From the NCBI RefSeq assembly GCF_035621475.1, contig NZ_CP141799.1, positions 1,724,501 through 1,788,500 of the forward strand: a stretch of 64,000 bases of DNA. Reading direction: 5' to 3'. This DNA comes from Pseudomonas paeninsulae (GTDB lineage: Bacteria > Pseudomonadota > Gammaproteobacteria > Pseudomonadales > Pseudomonadaceae). Every line of letters begins with the position of its first letter. The stretch's first letter is position 1. Below are positions 9,872 through 19,108 of the stretch, piece after piece. The notes below the pieces were generated by a model, which saw nothing but the letters and a program-made list of their open reading frames with translations, ran no database searches and was not told where the DNA came from. Made by a program: the position numbers and the translations under genes.

Positions 9872-10363
9872 TTAACGTTTGCCTTTGACGCAGCCGGATG
9901 CATCGAAGCTGACCTGGCGACTGTTGCCCTGCTGGTCGCGATAGTGATAGCGCGTCTGGCCGTTCTGGCTGCTGACTTTGTCCGGTGTGCCCAGGCTGCT
10001 TTGCACGTCGCTGCGGTTCATGCCGCTACGGATCTGCTGCTTGATGATGGCTGTGCGGCGCTCGCTGCCGGTAACCAGGTTACCGCAGCCGTCCTGTGGT
10101 TCACCCACTACCACCAGCTCGCGGGTCTTTGCCACTGCCTTGCTGCGTGATGGTTTGGCGGGCTTGGCCAGTGGTGTGGGTTTGCCGCTGCCTGGTGTGG
10201 CGTTGTAGGCATCCTGCAGGTATAGCGCTTGTTCGGCGGGGCAGCCTTGTAGGGTGAAGGAGACGTGGCCGTTGGCGTCTTCACAGCGGAATACGGTTGA
10301 GGCCAGCAGGGGTGGTGGGCATAACAGAAGGGCGCAGAAAGCTGCGCGGCGCAGTCCATGCAT
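9872..10363 (-). CDS. Secreted DUF4124-type protein with an OmlA/SmpA-like C-terminal part
   Basis: The 163-residue product has a clear signal peptide (about residues 1-21, ending in LLAS), then a DUF4124-like start (VFRCEDANGHVSFTLQGC) of the sort that pairs two cysteines, a linker rich in Pro and Lys, and a C-terminal half (GMNRSDVQSSLGTPDKVSSQNGQ followed by YHYRD) like the small BamE/OmlA fold that often occurs in envelope proteins. It probably acts in the periplasm, but its role is unknown. AGGAGG stands eight bases before the ATG. It is convergent with the tRNA cluster and transcribed divergently from mgtE. Confidence 0.75.
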   Translation of the reverse strand: MHGLRRAAFCALLLCPPPLLASTVFRCEDANGHVSFTLQGCPAEQALYLQDAYNATPGSGKPTPLAKPAKPSRSKAVAKTRELVVVGEPQDGCGNLVTGSERRTAIIKQQIRSGMNRSDVQSSLGTPDKVSSQNGQTRYHYRDQQGNSRQVSFDASGCVKGKR

Positions 10364-10558
10364 AGTGACGTCCTCCTTGACGGTCGTGTGGCAAGCCTAG
10401 TCGCTCAGCTCGGCTTTACCAGGGGTGCCTTGTGCGGTGTCTCCGGCGTCGCAACTATGGGTTGTAAAAAAACGCTGAAGTTTGCGCTGCAAAGGCTTGT
10501 TCTAGCCTGCTTTTTGTAACGTGCAAAGCCTCCGGGCGGTGTTATTATTTTGCCCGTC

Positions 10559-10647
10559 AGCCCCGTCGGGGCTTGTGGACCACCACCATGGACTTACCCA
10601 GTAGTTACTCTGAATCTCGATTGTGCAATCGCGTACTGATTGATTGA
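10559..10647 (+). promoter_or_regulatory. Structured leader region before mgtE
   Basis: The 324-bp gap before mgtE holds a tight hairpin (agcccc-gtc-ggggct, 10559-10573), a second small palindrome (cgattg-tg-caatcg, 10619-10632) and a 19-codon open frame starting MDLPSSYSES at 10588 and ending at 10647. A TATTAT-like box lies at 10544-10549. Magnesium transporters are often controlled by such leaders, but no known riboswitch could be matched by eye and the small frame has no Shine-Dalgarno sequence. Confidence 0.3.
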
Positions 10648-10687
10648 CCCTCTTTGGCGTGCGCCGCCGCTGGGGGTGGAGCGTGCC

Positions 10688-12130
10688 ATGACTGAAGTAG
10701 AAGCCAAGAAGCCGCAAGAAAGCCTGCAGGATCGCCTCGCCCAGGTGGTTGAGTTGCTGCATCGGCACAAGCTGGTCGAAGACCTGACGCATCGTCAGGA
10801 AGGCCCGCATCACGACCGGGTGGAAAACCTGGTGCACCGGCAGAACCTGGCCGAGCTGCAGCGCAAGCTCGACGAACTGCACTCCGCCGACGTCGCCCAT
10901 ATCCTCGAAGCACTGCCGTTGGACGAGCGCCTGACCGTCTGGCAGTTGGTCAAGGTCGAGCGCGACGGCGATATCCTCCTCGAAGTGTCCGATGCGGTGC
11001 GCGAAACGCTGCTCGCCGACATGGACGATCAGGAGATCCTCGCGGCGGCCAAGGACATGGATGCCGACGAACTGGCGGACCTGGCCTCCGAGCTGCCGCG
11101 CGATGTCGTCCATGAATTGATGGAAACCCTCGATGCGCAGCAGCGTGAGCGGGTTCGTTCGGCGTTGTCCTATGAAGAGGACCAGGTTGGTGCGCTGATG
11201 GACTTCGAGATGGTCACCATCCGCGAAGACGTCACCCTGGAAGTGGTCTTGCGTTACCTGCGGCGCCTGAAAGAGCTGCCAGGACATACCGACAAGTTGT
11301 TCGTGGTCGATTACGACGGCGCGCTCAAGGGTGTGCTGCCAGTCAAGCGCTTGCTGGTCAACGATCCGGACAAACTGGTCAGTGAGGTGATGGCGACCGA
11401 TCCGGTGAGCTTCCATCCGGATGAAGATGCCTACGATGCCGCTCAGGCGTTCGAGCGTTACGACCTGATCTCAACGCCAGTGGTCGACAAGAACGGCAAG
11501 CTGATTGGCCGTCTGACCATCGACGAGATGGTCGATCTGATTCGTGAAGAAAGCGAAAGCGAAGTGCTGAACATGGCCGGTCTGCGCGAGGAGGAAGACA
11601 TCTTCGCCTCGGTCTGGAAGTCCTTGCGCAACCGTTGGGCCTGGCTGGCCCTCAACCTGATCACGGCGTTCATTGCCTCGCGGGTCATAGGCCAGTTCGA
11701 AGGCTCTATCGAGAAGCTGGTGGCGTTGGCTGCCTTGATGCCGATCGTTGCCGGTATCGGCGGTAACTCGGGCAATCAGACCATTACCATGATCGTGCGC
11801 GCCATGGCGCTGGATCAGGTCAGTACCGGCAATACCGCACGGCTGATTCGCAAGGAGTTGAGTGTTGCCTTGATCAATGGCTTGGTCTGGGGTGGGGTGA
11901 TTGGTGTGGTGGCTTATATGCTGTACGACAGCTGGTCGCTGGGTGTGGTGATGACTGCGGCCATGACCCTGAACCTGCTGCTTGCGGCATTGATGGGGGT
12001 GCTCATTCCCATGACCCTGGTGCGCTTGGGGCGCGACCCGGCGCTGGGGGCCAGTGTGATGATTACCGCAGTGACCGATAGTGGCGGCTTCTTCCTCTTC
12101 CTCGGGTTGGCCACGGTGTTTCTGCTGTAG
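10688..12130 (+). CDS. mgtE: Magnesium transporter MgtE
   Basis: A 480-residue MgtE channel: an acidic helical N domain (LAELQRKLDELHSADVAHILEAL to about residue 130), a tandem CBS pair (about 140-260, with LVSEVMATDPVSFHPDEDAYDAAQ and ISTPVVDKNGKLIGRLTIDEM), a plug helix and five membrane helices from about residue 300. The pore signature region ALMPIVAGIGGNSGNQT is present. The N and CBS domains sense cytoplasmic Mg2+ and close the pore. The frame is open from 10640, but ATG 10688 is preceded by GGTGGAGC and matches the family start. In P. aeruginosa MgtE has also been linked to virulence regulation. Confidence 0.95.
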   Translation: MTEVEAKKPQESLQDRLAQVVELLHRHKLVEDLTHRQEGPHHDRVENLVHRQNLAELQRKLDELHSADVAHILEALPLDERLTVWQLVKVERDGDILLEVSDAVRETLLADMDDQEILAAAKDMDADELADLASELPRDVVHELMETLDAQQRERVRSALSYEEDQVGALMDFEMVTIREDVTLEVVLRYLRRLKELPGHTDKLFVVDYDGALKGVLPVKRLLVNDPDKLVSEVMATDPVSFHPDEDAYDAAQAFERYDLISTPVVDKNGKLIGRLTIDEMVDLIREESESEVLNMAGLREEEDIFASVWKSLRNRWAWLALNLITAFIASRVIGQFEGSIEKLVALAALMPIVAGIGGNSGNQTITMIVRAMALDQVSTGNTARLIRKELSVALINGLVWGGVIGVVAYMLYDSWSLGVVMTAAMTLNLLLAALMGVLIPMTLVRLGRDPALGASVMITAVTDSGGFFLFLGLATVFLL

Positions 12131-12316
12131 CGGGGTGCCCTTATTTACGGGGTGAATGGGTGGCGCTTTTTTGTCCGTATTTGTCGCAAAATTCAGCCTG
12201 GAGTTTGCTCAAACGACCGTTTCAAGCTAAGGTGCGCCAGCTTTGCCCGGCAGTTTTCGGGTACCTCCTCCGTCCAAGAATATGCGACTGCCGAGTCGCG
12301 CCAATAAGGAGTCATC

Positions 12317-12571
12317 ATGACCTCCAGCCAACTCCTGCATGAGGGCGTCGAACTCATGCTGATGGGCATGGGTTCAGTATTTTTCTTTCTGGCTCTATTG
12401 ATTCTCTGCATCCGTCTGATGGCTCGTGTGATCGAGCGTTTCGTGCCAGCCCCGCATGCGCGTGAGGCCAACGCACCGGTTTCGGCCAAGTTAGTGGGCC
12501 ATGAGCCTGGGCCAGACGTTCTTGCTGCCATTCAGTTGGCCCTTCATCAACACCGCGCGCGTCGCGGCTGA
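12317..12571 (+). CDS. oadG: Oxaloacetate decarboxylase gamma subunit
   Basis: An 84-residue OadG-type protein with one membrane helix near the N-terminus ([19 protein letters not shown]) and a soluble, partly basic and His-containing tail, as in gamma subunits that bind zinc and hold the complex together. AAGGAG lies six bases before the ATG. The stop is 25 bases before oadA, so oadG, oadA and oadB form one operon for a biotin-dependent sodium-pumping decarboxylase in the inner membrane. Confidence 0.88.
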   Translation: MTSSQLLHEGVELMLMGMGSVFFFLALLILCIRLMARVIERFVPAPHAREANAPVSAKLVGHEPGPDVLAAIQLALHQHRARRG

Positions 12572-12596
12572 TTCTGGTTTGTCAGGGAGTTTCCGT

Positions 12597-14372
12597 ATGA
12601 CCGCTACGAAAAATGCACTCGGTATCACCGATGTGGTTCTGCGCGATGCGCATCAATCCATTCTGGCAACCCGAGTGCGTCTTGAGGACATGTTGCCGAT
12701 CGCGCCCAAGCTTGATCAGGTGGGCTTCTGGTCGGTCGAATCCTGGGGCGGCGCGACTTTCGATTCCTGCATTCGTTACCTGGGCGAAGACCCTTGGGAG
12801 CGTATCCGCGCGTTGAAGCAGGCGATGCCCAATACCCGTCAGCAGATGCTCTTGCGTGGGCAGAACCTGCTCGGCTATCGGCATTACGCCGATGACGTGG
12901 TGGAAAAATTCGTCGAGCGTGCGGCGGTCAACGGCGTCGATGTGTTCCGCGTGTTCGACGCGATGAACGATCCGCGTAACCTGCAGACCGCGCTGCGGGC
13001 GGTCAAAGAGCAGGGCAAGCATGCTCAGGGCACCATCTCCTATACCACCAGTCCGGTGCATACCCTGGAGATGTGGGTTGATCTGGCCAAGCAGATCGAA
13101 GACATGGGCGCCGACTCGATAGCGATCAAGGACATGGCGGGTATTCTCAACCCGTACATCGCCTTCGAGCTGGTGACGCGGCTGAAGGCCACTCTGTCGA
13201 TCCCGATCCACATGCAGTGCCATGCCACCGCGGGTCTGTCGACTGCAGCCATCGTCAAGGCGGTAGAAGCCGGTATCGACAACGTCGATACGGCAATTTC
13301 CTCGCTGTCGATGACCTACGGTCATTCGCCAACCGAGTCGGTGGTGGCGATCTTCCAGGGTTCCGAGCGCGATACGGGCTTGAACCTGGAACTGCTCGAA
13401 GAAATTGCCGCGTACTTCCGTGAAGTGCGGAAGAAGTACGCGAAGTTTGAAGGCACCCTCAAGGGTGTCGATTCGCGCATCCTCGTGGCTCAGGTGCCGG
13501 GTGGCATGCTGACCAACATGGAAAGTCAGCTGAAAGAGCAGGGCGCCCAGGACAAGTTCGATGAAGTGTTGGCCGAGATTCCGCGGGTGCGCGAGGATCT
13601 GGGCTTTATCCCGCTGGTGACGCCGACCTCGCAGATCGTTGGCACCCAGGCGGTGATCAACGTATTGACCGGTGAGCGCTACAAGTCGATCACCAAGGAA
13701 ACCGCCGGCGTGTTGAAGGGCGAATACGGCGCAGCGCCGGCCCCCTTCAATAAAGAGCTGCAGCTGCGGGTGCTGGATGGCGCCGAAGCAATCACCTGCC
13801 GCCCGGCGGACATGCTCGCTGCGGAAATGGACAAGCTGACGGCCGAACTCAAGGGCATTGCCCAGGAGAAGGGCATCAAGCTGGCCAAAGATGAAATCGA
13901 CGACGTGCTGACCTATGCCCTGTTCCCGCAGATCGGCCTGAAATTTCTGGAGAATCGCGGCAATCCGGCAGCCTTCGAGCCGGCGCCGAACGGTAACGAG
14001 TTGCCGGCGCGTGAAGCCGGCAAGCCCGAGGTCTACACCGTTGAAGTCAACGGCAAGTCCTTTGTGGTCCAGGTTAATGAAGGTGGCGACATCGAAGGCC
14101 TCAAGCCTGTCGGTGGCGCCGCTGTCACGGCCTCTGCTGTTGCGGAGCCTGTCGGTGCGGGCGATCCGCAGTCGGCGCCTCTGGCGGGCAATATCTTCAA
14201 GGTGCTGGTGCAGCCGGGGGCCACGGTCGAAGAAGGGCAGTTGGTGATCATTCTTGAAGCGATGAAGATGGAAACCGAGATTCGTGCGTTCAAGGCCGGC
14301 ACCATCGGTGCGGTTAACGTCAAGGTGGGCGACGCGGTGGCAGTGGGCGAAAGCCTGTTGACCATCGGTTGA
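12597..14372 (+). CDS. oadA: Oxaloacetate decarboxylase alpha subunit
   Basis: A 591-residue protein with an N-terminal carboxyltransferase TIM barrel ([16 protein letters not shown]), a conserved PYC_OADA domain and a C-terminal biotinyl domain with the lysine in EAMKMETE, after a flexible Ala/Pro/Val-rich linker (about 495-520). It takes CO2 from oxaloacetate onto biotin, and OadB releases it with export of Na+. The alternative is the B subunit of a two-subunit pyruvate carboxylase, which looks alike; oadG and oadB on either side decide for the decarboxylase. An open frame upstream from 12501 overlaps oadG and is not used; GTCAGGGAG supports ATG 12597. Confidence 0.93.
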   Translation: MTATKNALGITDVVLRDAHQSILATRVRLEDMLPIAPKLDQVGFWSVESWGGATFDSCIRYLGEDPWERIRALKQAMPNTRQQMLLRGQNLLGYRHYADDVVEKFVERAAVNGVDVFRVFDAMNDPRNLQTALRAVKEQGKHAQGTISYTTSPVHTLEMWVDLAKQIEDMGADSIAIKDMAGILNPYIAFELVTRLKATLSIPIHMQCHATAGLSTAAIVKAVEAGIDNVDTAISSLSMTYGHSPTESVVAIFQGSERDTGLNLELLEEIAAYFREVRKKYAKFEGTLKGVDSRILVAQVPGGMLTNMESQLKEQGAQDKFDEVLAEIPRVREDLGFIPLVTPTSQIVGTQAVINVLTGERYKSITKETAGVLKGEYGAAPAPFNKELQLRVLDGAEAITCRPADMLAAEMDKLTAELKGIAQEKGIKLAKDEIDDVLTYALFPQIGLKFLENRGNPAAFEPAPNGNELPAREAGKPEVYTVEVNGKSFVVQVNEGGDIEGLKPVGGAAVTASAVAEPVGAGDPQSAPLAGNIFKVLVQPGATVEEGQLVIILEAMKMETEIRAFKAGTIGAVNVKVGDAVAVGESLLTIG

Positions 14373-14382
14373 GGGGCATCTA

Positions 14383-15519
14383 ATGGAAAAGCTTCTCAAA
14401 CTTTGGCAAAGCACAGGCCTGTACCATTTGGAGCCTGGTCAGGCCTTGATGATCGCCATCTGTGTGGGGTTGATCTACCTGGCGATCAAAAAAGGTTTCG
14501 AGCCGTTGTTGCTGATCCCGATCGGCTTTGGTGGTCTGCTGGCCAACATTCCCGTGGCCGGCATGGCTGAAGGCTCGGGGATCTTGCACCTGTTCTATGA
14601 AGTCGGCTTGCCGACCAGTGTGTTCCCGCTATTGATCTTCATGGGTGTCGGCGCAATGACCGACTTCGGGCCGATGCTGGCCAATCCGAAGACCTTGTTC
14701 CTGGGTGCGGCGGCGCAGTTCGGTATTTTTGCCACCTTGATCGGCGCGCTGGCGATTGCTTCCCTGGGGATTCCTGGCTTGGAGTTCACCCTGCGTGAGG
14801 CGGCCTCTATCGCGATTATCGGTGGTGCCGATGGCCCGACCTCAATCTTTGTGACGGCCAAACTGGCGCCTCATTTGCTTGGTCCGATTGCCGTGGCGGC
14901 GTATTCATACATGGCTCTGGTTCCGCTGATCCAGCCGCCGATCATGCGTGCGCTGACGACCAAGGAAGAGCGTGCGATCGTCATGCAGCAGCTGCGGCAT
15001 GTCGGTCAGGTCGAGAAGATCATCTTCCCGTTGGTGCTTTGCTTGTTGGTGGGCATGCTACTACCGGACGCGGCGCCATTGGTGGGCATGTTCGCCTTTG
15101 GCAACTTGTTGCGTGAGGCGGGCGCGGTCGAGCGTCTGGCCGATACTTCGCGTAACGCGTTGATCAACATCGTGACCATTTTTCTGGGGTTGACTGTGGG
15201 TTCCAAGCTTTCTGCTGAGTCATTCCTGCAAATGAAGACTCTCGGCATTCTGCTGCTGGGCCTGATCGCCTTCAGTGGCGGCACTGCCGCTGGCATATTG
15301 ATGGCCAAGGGAATGAACCTGTTCAGCAAGAACAAAATCAATCCGTTGATCGGCTCGGCCGGGGTATCGGCGGTGCCAATGGCCGCACGGGTATCGAACA
15401 AGGTCGGCCTGGAGGCCAATCCGCAGAACTTCCTGCTGATGCACGCCATGGGGCCGAACGTGGCCGGGGTGATCGGCTCGGCAGTGGCGGCCGGTGTGCT
15501 GCTTAACTTTGTTGGATAA
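14383..15519 (+). CDS. oadB: Oxaloacetate decarboxylase beta subunit (Na+ pump)
   Basis: A 378-residue hydrophobic protein of the OadB/GcdB family with about nine membrane segments. It has the conserved [10 protein letters not shown] loop (about residues 147-156), whose aspartate takes part in Na+ transport, and [15 protein letters not shown] after it. It decarboxylates carboxybiotin on OadA and moves Na+ out. It starts ten bases after oadA and ends before a strong terminator. Confidence 0.94.
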   Translation: MEKLLKLWQSTGLYHLEPGQALMIAICVGLIYLAIKKGFEPLLLIPIGFGGLLANIPVAGMAEGSGILHLFYEVGLPTSVFPLLIFMGVGAMTDFGPMLANPKTLFLGAAAQFGIFATLIGALAIASLGIPGLEFTLREAASIAIIGGADGPTSIFVTAKLAPHLLGPIAVAAYSYMALVPLIQPPIMRALTTKEERAIVMQQLRHVGQVEKIIFPLVLCLLVGMLLPDAAPLVGMFAFGNLLREAGAVERLADTSRNALINIVTIFLGLTVGSKLSAESFLQMKTLGILLLGLIAFSGGTAAGILMAKGMNLFSKNKINPLIGSAGVSAVPMAARVSNKVGLEANPQNFLLMHAMGPNVAGVIGSAVAAGVLLNFVG

Positions 15520-15550
15520 CGGCAAGGGCGTGTAGGCGCTGTAAACGAAG

Positions 15551-15580
15551 AAAAGCCGCCTGTTCGGGCGGCTTTTCTTT
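15551..15580 (+). terminator. Rho-independent terminator of oadGAB
   Basis: A 10-bp stem (aaaagccgcc / ggcggctttt) with loop tgttcg, followed by CTTT. Confidence 0.9.
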
Positions 15581-15590
15581 GGCAAACAAT

Positions 15591-15614
15591 AAAACCGGCC
15601 CGGGAGCCGGTTTT
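15591..15614 (-). terminator. Terminator of amrZ (bidirectional hairpin)
   Basis: Stem aaaaccggc / gccggtttt around ccggga. It has a T-run on both strands, and lies 15 bases past the amrZ stop, so it serves amrZ on the minus strand and backs up the oadB terminator on the plus strand. Confidence 0.85.
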
Positions 15615-15628
15615 TTTATCGGCGTTAT

Positions 15629-15955
15629 TTACGCTTCTTCAGCGGCCATCTCGGCGTCATGGGCAATCAATGCCACCAGGGCATTTTGCTGACGACGTGA
15701 CAGTTGGCGGAAGCGCTGCAGTAACTCGCGTTCGTGCAAGGACAGCTCGGGGCTGTCCAGCGTCACGTTGAGTTCATCACCCAGGCTACTTTCCTGAAGC
15801 ATGCTCTGCTCGAGGCGGGCGATGATTTCCGAGTTCATGCTGCGATGATGATTGCGTGCGACATCAGCGATGCGCTCGCGCATGCCATCGGGCAAGCGAA
15901 CGACGAATTTGTCAGCCGTGCGGCTGGAATAAATAGCCTGTTTCATTGGGCGCAT
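15629..15955 (-). CDS. amrZ: Ribbon-helix-helix regulator AmrZ
   Basis: The 108-residue protein matches AmrZ (alginate and motility regulator Z) along its length: a flexible N-terminus, the beta strand and helices of the Arc-type ribbon-helix-helix ([20 protein letters not shown] and [14 protein letters not shown]), and the C-terminal tetramer segment [18 protein letters not shown]. In Pseudomonas it binds DNA to control alginate, c-di-GMP, biofilm and flagella, the last often as a repressor of fleQ or flagellar genes. Met-1 and Met-4 are both possible starts. An AlgU-like promoter is seen upstream, and its terminator is shared with oadB. Confidence 0.95.
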   Translation of the reverse strand: MRPMKQAIYSSRTADKFVVRLPDGMRERIADVARNHHRSMNSEIIARLEQSMLQESSLGDELNVTLDSPELSLHERELLQRFRQLSRRQQNALVALIAHDAEMAAEEA

Positions 15956-16014
15956 ACATTTAACCGATTAGTCAGGGGAGCAATGCTGGCAGTGAGCCAC
16001 GTGATTGTCACTGG

Positions 16015-16041
16015 TTTGACCGTCTTTAGCACGAGCTGTTC
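16015..16041 (-). promoter_or_regulatory. Candidate AlgU (sigma-22) promoter of amrZ
   Basis: On the minus strand GAACAG (16041-16036) and TCAAA (16019-16015) are 16 bases apart, near the AlgU/RpoE consensus GAACTT-N16/17-TCTGA. The start codon follows 60 bases later. amrZ of P. aeruginosa is known to be AlgU-dependent. Confidence 0.45.
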
Positions 16042-16215
16042 ACTCTGGATCGCCATTTGCATTGATGGGGTTGTGCAATCCATGCAAATAATTGACGCCA
16101 ATTACGTGTCGCATTGTGTTGGGTGTAAAGGCTCATGGCCAGCACCTGCTATCAGAAATGCGAGTTGCTGGGCAAAAAACAGGCATTTACTCACCCGATA
16201 TAAGAAATAAAACAA

Positions 16216-16233
16216 CCGTCACTGAAGTGTCAT
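16216..16233 (+). promoter_or_regulatory. Pho box of the phn operon
   Basis: CCGTCAC-tgaa-GTGTCAT matches 11 of 14 fixed positions of the Pho box (CTGTCAT-N4-CTGTCAT), including both GTCA cores. It lies 94 bases before phnC and indicates PhoB activation under phosphate starvation. Confidence 0.75.
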
Positions 16234-16326
16234 GGCCTGTTAACGGGGCTGACACAGGGTTTGCTTACCTTGGTCTACACCAGGCGGCGACTCTGATCCG
16301 TCAAACCGTTAACAAGAGGCAAATCC

Positions 16327-17163
16327 ATGAACGCAGCGATCCGGGTTGAGAGCCTGAACAAAACGTTCGCCGGTAAACAGGCGCTCTACTCTCTTGCTTT
16401 GTCCGTCCAGCCAGGTGAAATGGTTGCACTGATCGGCGCGTCGGGTTCCGGTAAATCCACGTTGCTGCGCCATCTAGCCGGGCTGGCCTGCGGTGACCGT
16501 ACTGCAGACAGCTGTATCCAAGTGCTTGGTCGTCAAGTGCAGGCGCAAGGGCGCTTGAATGGACAAGTGCGTCGCCTGCGCGCTGACATTGGCTACATCT
16601 TCCAGCAGTTCAACCTGGTTGCTCGTTTAAGCGTAGTGCAAAACGTCCTGCTTGGTGGTCTCGGGCGCATGCCGCGCTGGCGTGGCACTCTCGGCCTGTT
16701 CAGTGCCGAAGAAAAGCAGCGCGCCATGCAGGCGTTGGCGCGGGTTGGTCTGGCCGACCTGGCCCTGCAGCGGGCTTCGACGCTGTCCGGTGGCCAGCAG
16801 CAGCGTGTGGCCATTGCTCGGGCTTTGTGCCAGCGCGCCGAGGTGATTCTTGCTGACGAACCGATTGCCTCTCTCGACCCCGAGTCGGCACGCAAGGTCA
16901 TGCAGATTCTCACCGATATCAACCGTGAAGACGGCACCACCGTGGTGGTCACCTTGCATCAGGTCGACTACGCCATGCGTTATTGCCAGCGTGCGGTGGC
17001 GCTGAAGGCCGGGCGTATCAATTTCGACGGGCCAACCGCAGGCCTTATTCCGAGTTTTCTCAATGACCTGTACGGCGCCGAGTTGCCTGTCGATGCGCTG
17101 CCGGCTGGCAAGCCGCGCCGGCAGGGGGCGCAACAAGCACCGCTGAGCCTCGCCAGCGCCTGA
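16327..17163 (+). CDS. phnC: Phosphonate ABC transporter, ATP-binding protein
   Basis: A 278-residue ABC ATPase: Walker [10 protein letters not shown], signature [15 protein letters not shown], Walker [13 protein letters not shown] and the switch histidine in TLHQVDYAM. It drives uptake of phosphonates (and related phosphorus esters) with PhnD and PhnE. It is the first gene of a phnCDEFGHIJKLMNP operon behind a Pho box. The C-terminal 25 residues beyond the usual end ([17 protein letters not shown]) are an extension of no clear use. AAGAGG before the ATG fits the start. Confidence 0.95.
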   Translation: MNAAIRVESLNKTFAGKQALYSLALSVQPGEMVALIGASGSGKSTLLRHLAGLACGDRTADSCIQVLGRQVQAQGRLNGQVRRLRADIGYIFQQFNLVARLSVVQNVLLGGLGRMPRWRGTLGLFSAEEKQRAMQALARVGLADLALQRASTLSGGQQQRVAIARALCQRAEVILADEPIASLDPESARKVMQILTDINREDGTTVVVTLHQVDYAMRYCQRAVALKAGRINFDGPTAGLIPSFLNDLYGAELPVDALPAGKPRRQGAQQAPLSLASA

Positions 17164-17206
17164 ACCGTTCAATCAATTAGCCGATCCGTGATTAGGAGTG
17201 CTCCGC

Positions 17207-18211
17207 ATGTTCAAACACATCAGTCGTGTTCTTGCTGCATCGATACTGCTTAGTAGCGCCACCCTAGGTGTCGCCCAGGCCGCCGAGCAGGAAATCAACT
17301 TCGGCATCATTTCCACCGAGTCCTCGCAAAACCTCAAGACCACGTGGGACCCCTTCCTGGCGGACATGGGCGCGCAGACCGGCCTGAAGATCAACGCCTT
17401 CTTCGCTCCCGACTATGCAGGGATCATCCAGGGCATGCGTTTCGACAAGGTCGATGTGGCCTGGTACGGCAATAAGGCGGCCATGGAGGCGGTGGATCGC
17501 GCCGGTGGCGAGATTTTCGCTCAGACCGTCGCCGCCAATGGCGCCCAGGGTTATTACAGCCTGATGGTGGCGCATCAGGATAGCCCGCTGAATTCGATCG
17601 AAGACATGCTGAAGAATGCCAAGAACCTGACCTTCGCCAATGGCGACCCGAATTCCACCTCGGGCTATCTGGTACCGGGCTATTACGTGTTCGCGCAGAA
17701 CAATGTCGATGCCCACAAGATCTTCAAGCGTGCGCTCAACGGCAGTCATGAGGTCAATGCCCTGTCGGTGGCCAACAAGCAGATCGATGTCGGTACCTTC
17801 AACAGCGAAGGCATGGAGCGACTGCAGGTCACCGCGCCGGATAAGGCTGCGCAATTGAAGGTGATCTGGACTTCACCGCTGATCCCGTCTGACCCGATGG
17901 TCTGGCGCAAGAACCTCGATGAGGCGACCAAGAACAAACTGCGCGAATTCTTTATGACTTACGGCGACAAGCCGGCTGAGCAGAACGTCCTGGAAAGCCT
18001 GCAATGGGCCAAGTTCAAGTCCTCGGATGACGATCAACTGCTGCCGATCCGTCAGCTTGATCTGTTCAAGAAGCGCACCGAAGTGGTCAACAACGACAAG
18101 TTGTCGGACAGCGACAAGCAGGCGCGGCTCAAGGCACTGGATGCCGAGTTGGCCAAGCTGGCAAAGCGCCTGGCTGAAATCGCCCAGAAGAACCCCACCA
18201 GCGCAGGTTGA
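17207..18211 (+). CDS. phnD: Phosphonate-binding periplasmic protein
   Basis: A 334-residue solute-binding protein with a signal peptide (cleavage near VAQAAE) and the PhnD family core (INFGIISTESSQNLKTTWDPF; FDKVDVAWYGNKAAMEAVDR; ANGDPNSTSGYLVPGYYVF). It captures phosphonates in the periplasm and delivers them to PhnE/PhnC. ATG 17207 follows TAGGAG by eight bases; the GTG at 17198 in the same frame is too close to that site. Confidence 0.95.
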   Translation: MFKHISRVLAASILLSSATLGVAQAAEQEINFGIISTESSQNLKTTWDPFLADMGAQTGLKINAFFAPDYAGIIQGMRFDKVDVAWYGNKAAMEAVDRAGGEIFAQTVAANGAQGYYSLMVAHQDSPLNSIEDMLKNAKNLTFANGDPNSTSGYLVPGYYVFAQNNVDAHKIFKRALNGSHEVNALSVANKQIDVGTFNSEGMERLQVTAPDKAAQLKVIWTSPLIPSDPMVWRKNLDEATKNKLREFFMTYGDKPAEQNVLESLQWAKFKSSDDDQLLPIRQLDLFKKRTEVVNNDKLSDSDKQARLKALDAELAKLAKRLAEIAQKNPTSAG

Positions 18212-18277
18212 TTGCAATTGTCGGTTCGCCTGCAAGGGCGAGCCGATCGCTTTTGCCGCACCAATCGAGAAGTCGTT

Positions 18278-19072
18278 ATGACCACGTTTACCACCGTCCC
18301 TACGCCTGAATTGACCGCTAAACGCTCCTGGACGCAGCTGATCGGCTGGGGGCTATTCTTTGCTGTACTGGCCTGGTCCTGGCAGGGCGCGGAGATGAAT
18401 CCGCTGGCCCTGATCCGCGACTCCAGCAACATGGCGACCTTTGCCGCGGACTTTTTCCCACCGGATTTCAGCAACTGGGAGCTGTACCTCAAGGAGATGA
18501 TCGTCACCGTGCAGATCGCCCTGTGGGGCACGGTACTGGCGATTGTCTGCGCCATTCCGCTGGGCATTCTTTGCTCTGAAAATATTGTGCCCTGGTGGGT
18601 CTACCAGCCGATTCGGCGGGTGATGGATGCCTGCCGTTCGATCAACGAAATGGTGTTCGCCATGCTCTTCGTGGTCGCTGTCGGGCTGGGGCCGTTTGCC
18701 GGGGTACTGGCGCTATTTATCGGCACCACCGGGGTGTTGGCCAAGCTGTTCGCTGAAGCCGTGGAGGCCATCGATCCCGGCCCGGTGGAAGGGGTGCGCG
18801 CCACCGGTGCCAGCGCGTTGCAGGAGGTGATCTACGGGGTAATTCCGCAGGTCCTGCCGTTGTGGATTTCCTATGCGCTGTATCGCTTCGAGTCCAACGT
18901 GCGCTCAGCCACGGTGGTCGGCATGGTCGGGGCGGGCGGTATCGGGGTGATCCTCTGGGAGGCGATTCGCGGCTTCCAGTTCGCTCAGACCTGCGCCCTG
19001 CTGATTGTGATCATTCTGGTAGTGAGCGTGCTCGACATTATTTCGCAGCGCCTGCGCAAGCAATTTATCTGA
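18278..19072 (+). CDS. phnE: Phosphonate ABC transporter, permease
   Basis: A 264-residue inner-membrane permease with about six membrane helices, and the EAA-type loop ([20 protein letters not shown]) that contacts PhnC. The open frame reaches back to a TTG at 18212, right after phnD, but the family start and the lack of hydrophobic sequence before it favour ATG 18278. A 66-base gap after phnD keeps it in the operon. Confidence 0.93.
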   Translation: MTTFTTVPTPELTAKRSWTQLIGWGLFFAVLAWSWQGAEMNPLALIRDSSNMATFAADFFPPDFSNWELYLKEMIVTVQIALWGTVLAIVCAIPLGILCSENIVPWWVYQPIRRVMDACRSINEMVFAMLFVVAVGLGPFAGVLALFIGTTGVLAKLFAEAVEAIDPGPVEGVRATGASALQEVIYGVIPQVLPLWISYALYRFESNVRSATVVGMVGAGGIGVILWEAIRGFQFAQTCALLIVIILVVSVLDIISQRLRKQFI

Positions 19073-19108
19073 CGGAGATTGGGCATCTGCGGATGCCCTC
19101 TATTAGCC

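Larger units (their letters stand above)
15956..16326. other. Divergent amrZ-phnC control region
   Basis: The 371-bp gap between amrZ and phnC holds a candidate AlgU promoter for amrZ and a Pho box for phnC, listed separately. The stretch 16080-16210 is lower in GC than its neighbours and I see no gene in it. Confidence 0.7.

Noticed and set aside
12582..14414. A reverse-strand open frame of about 610 codons
   Set aside because: Antisense to oadA, with a His/Arg/Leu-rich composition typical of GC-driven shadow frames.
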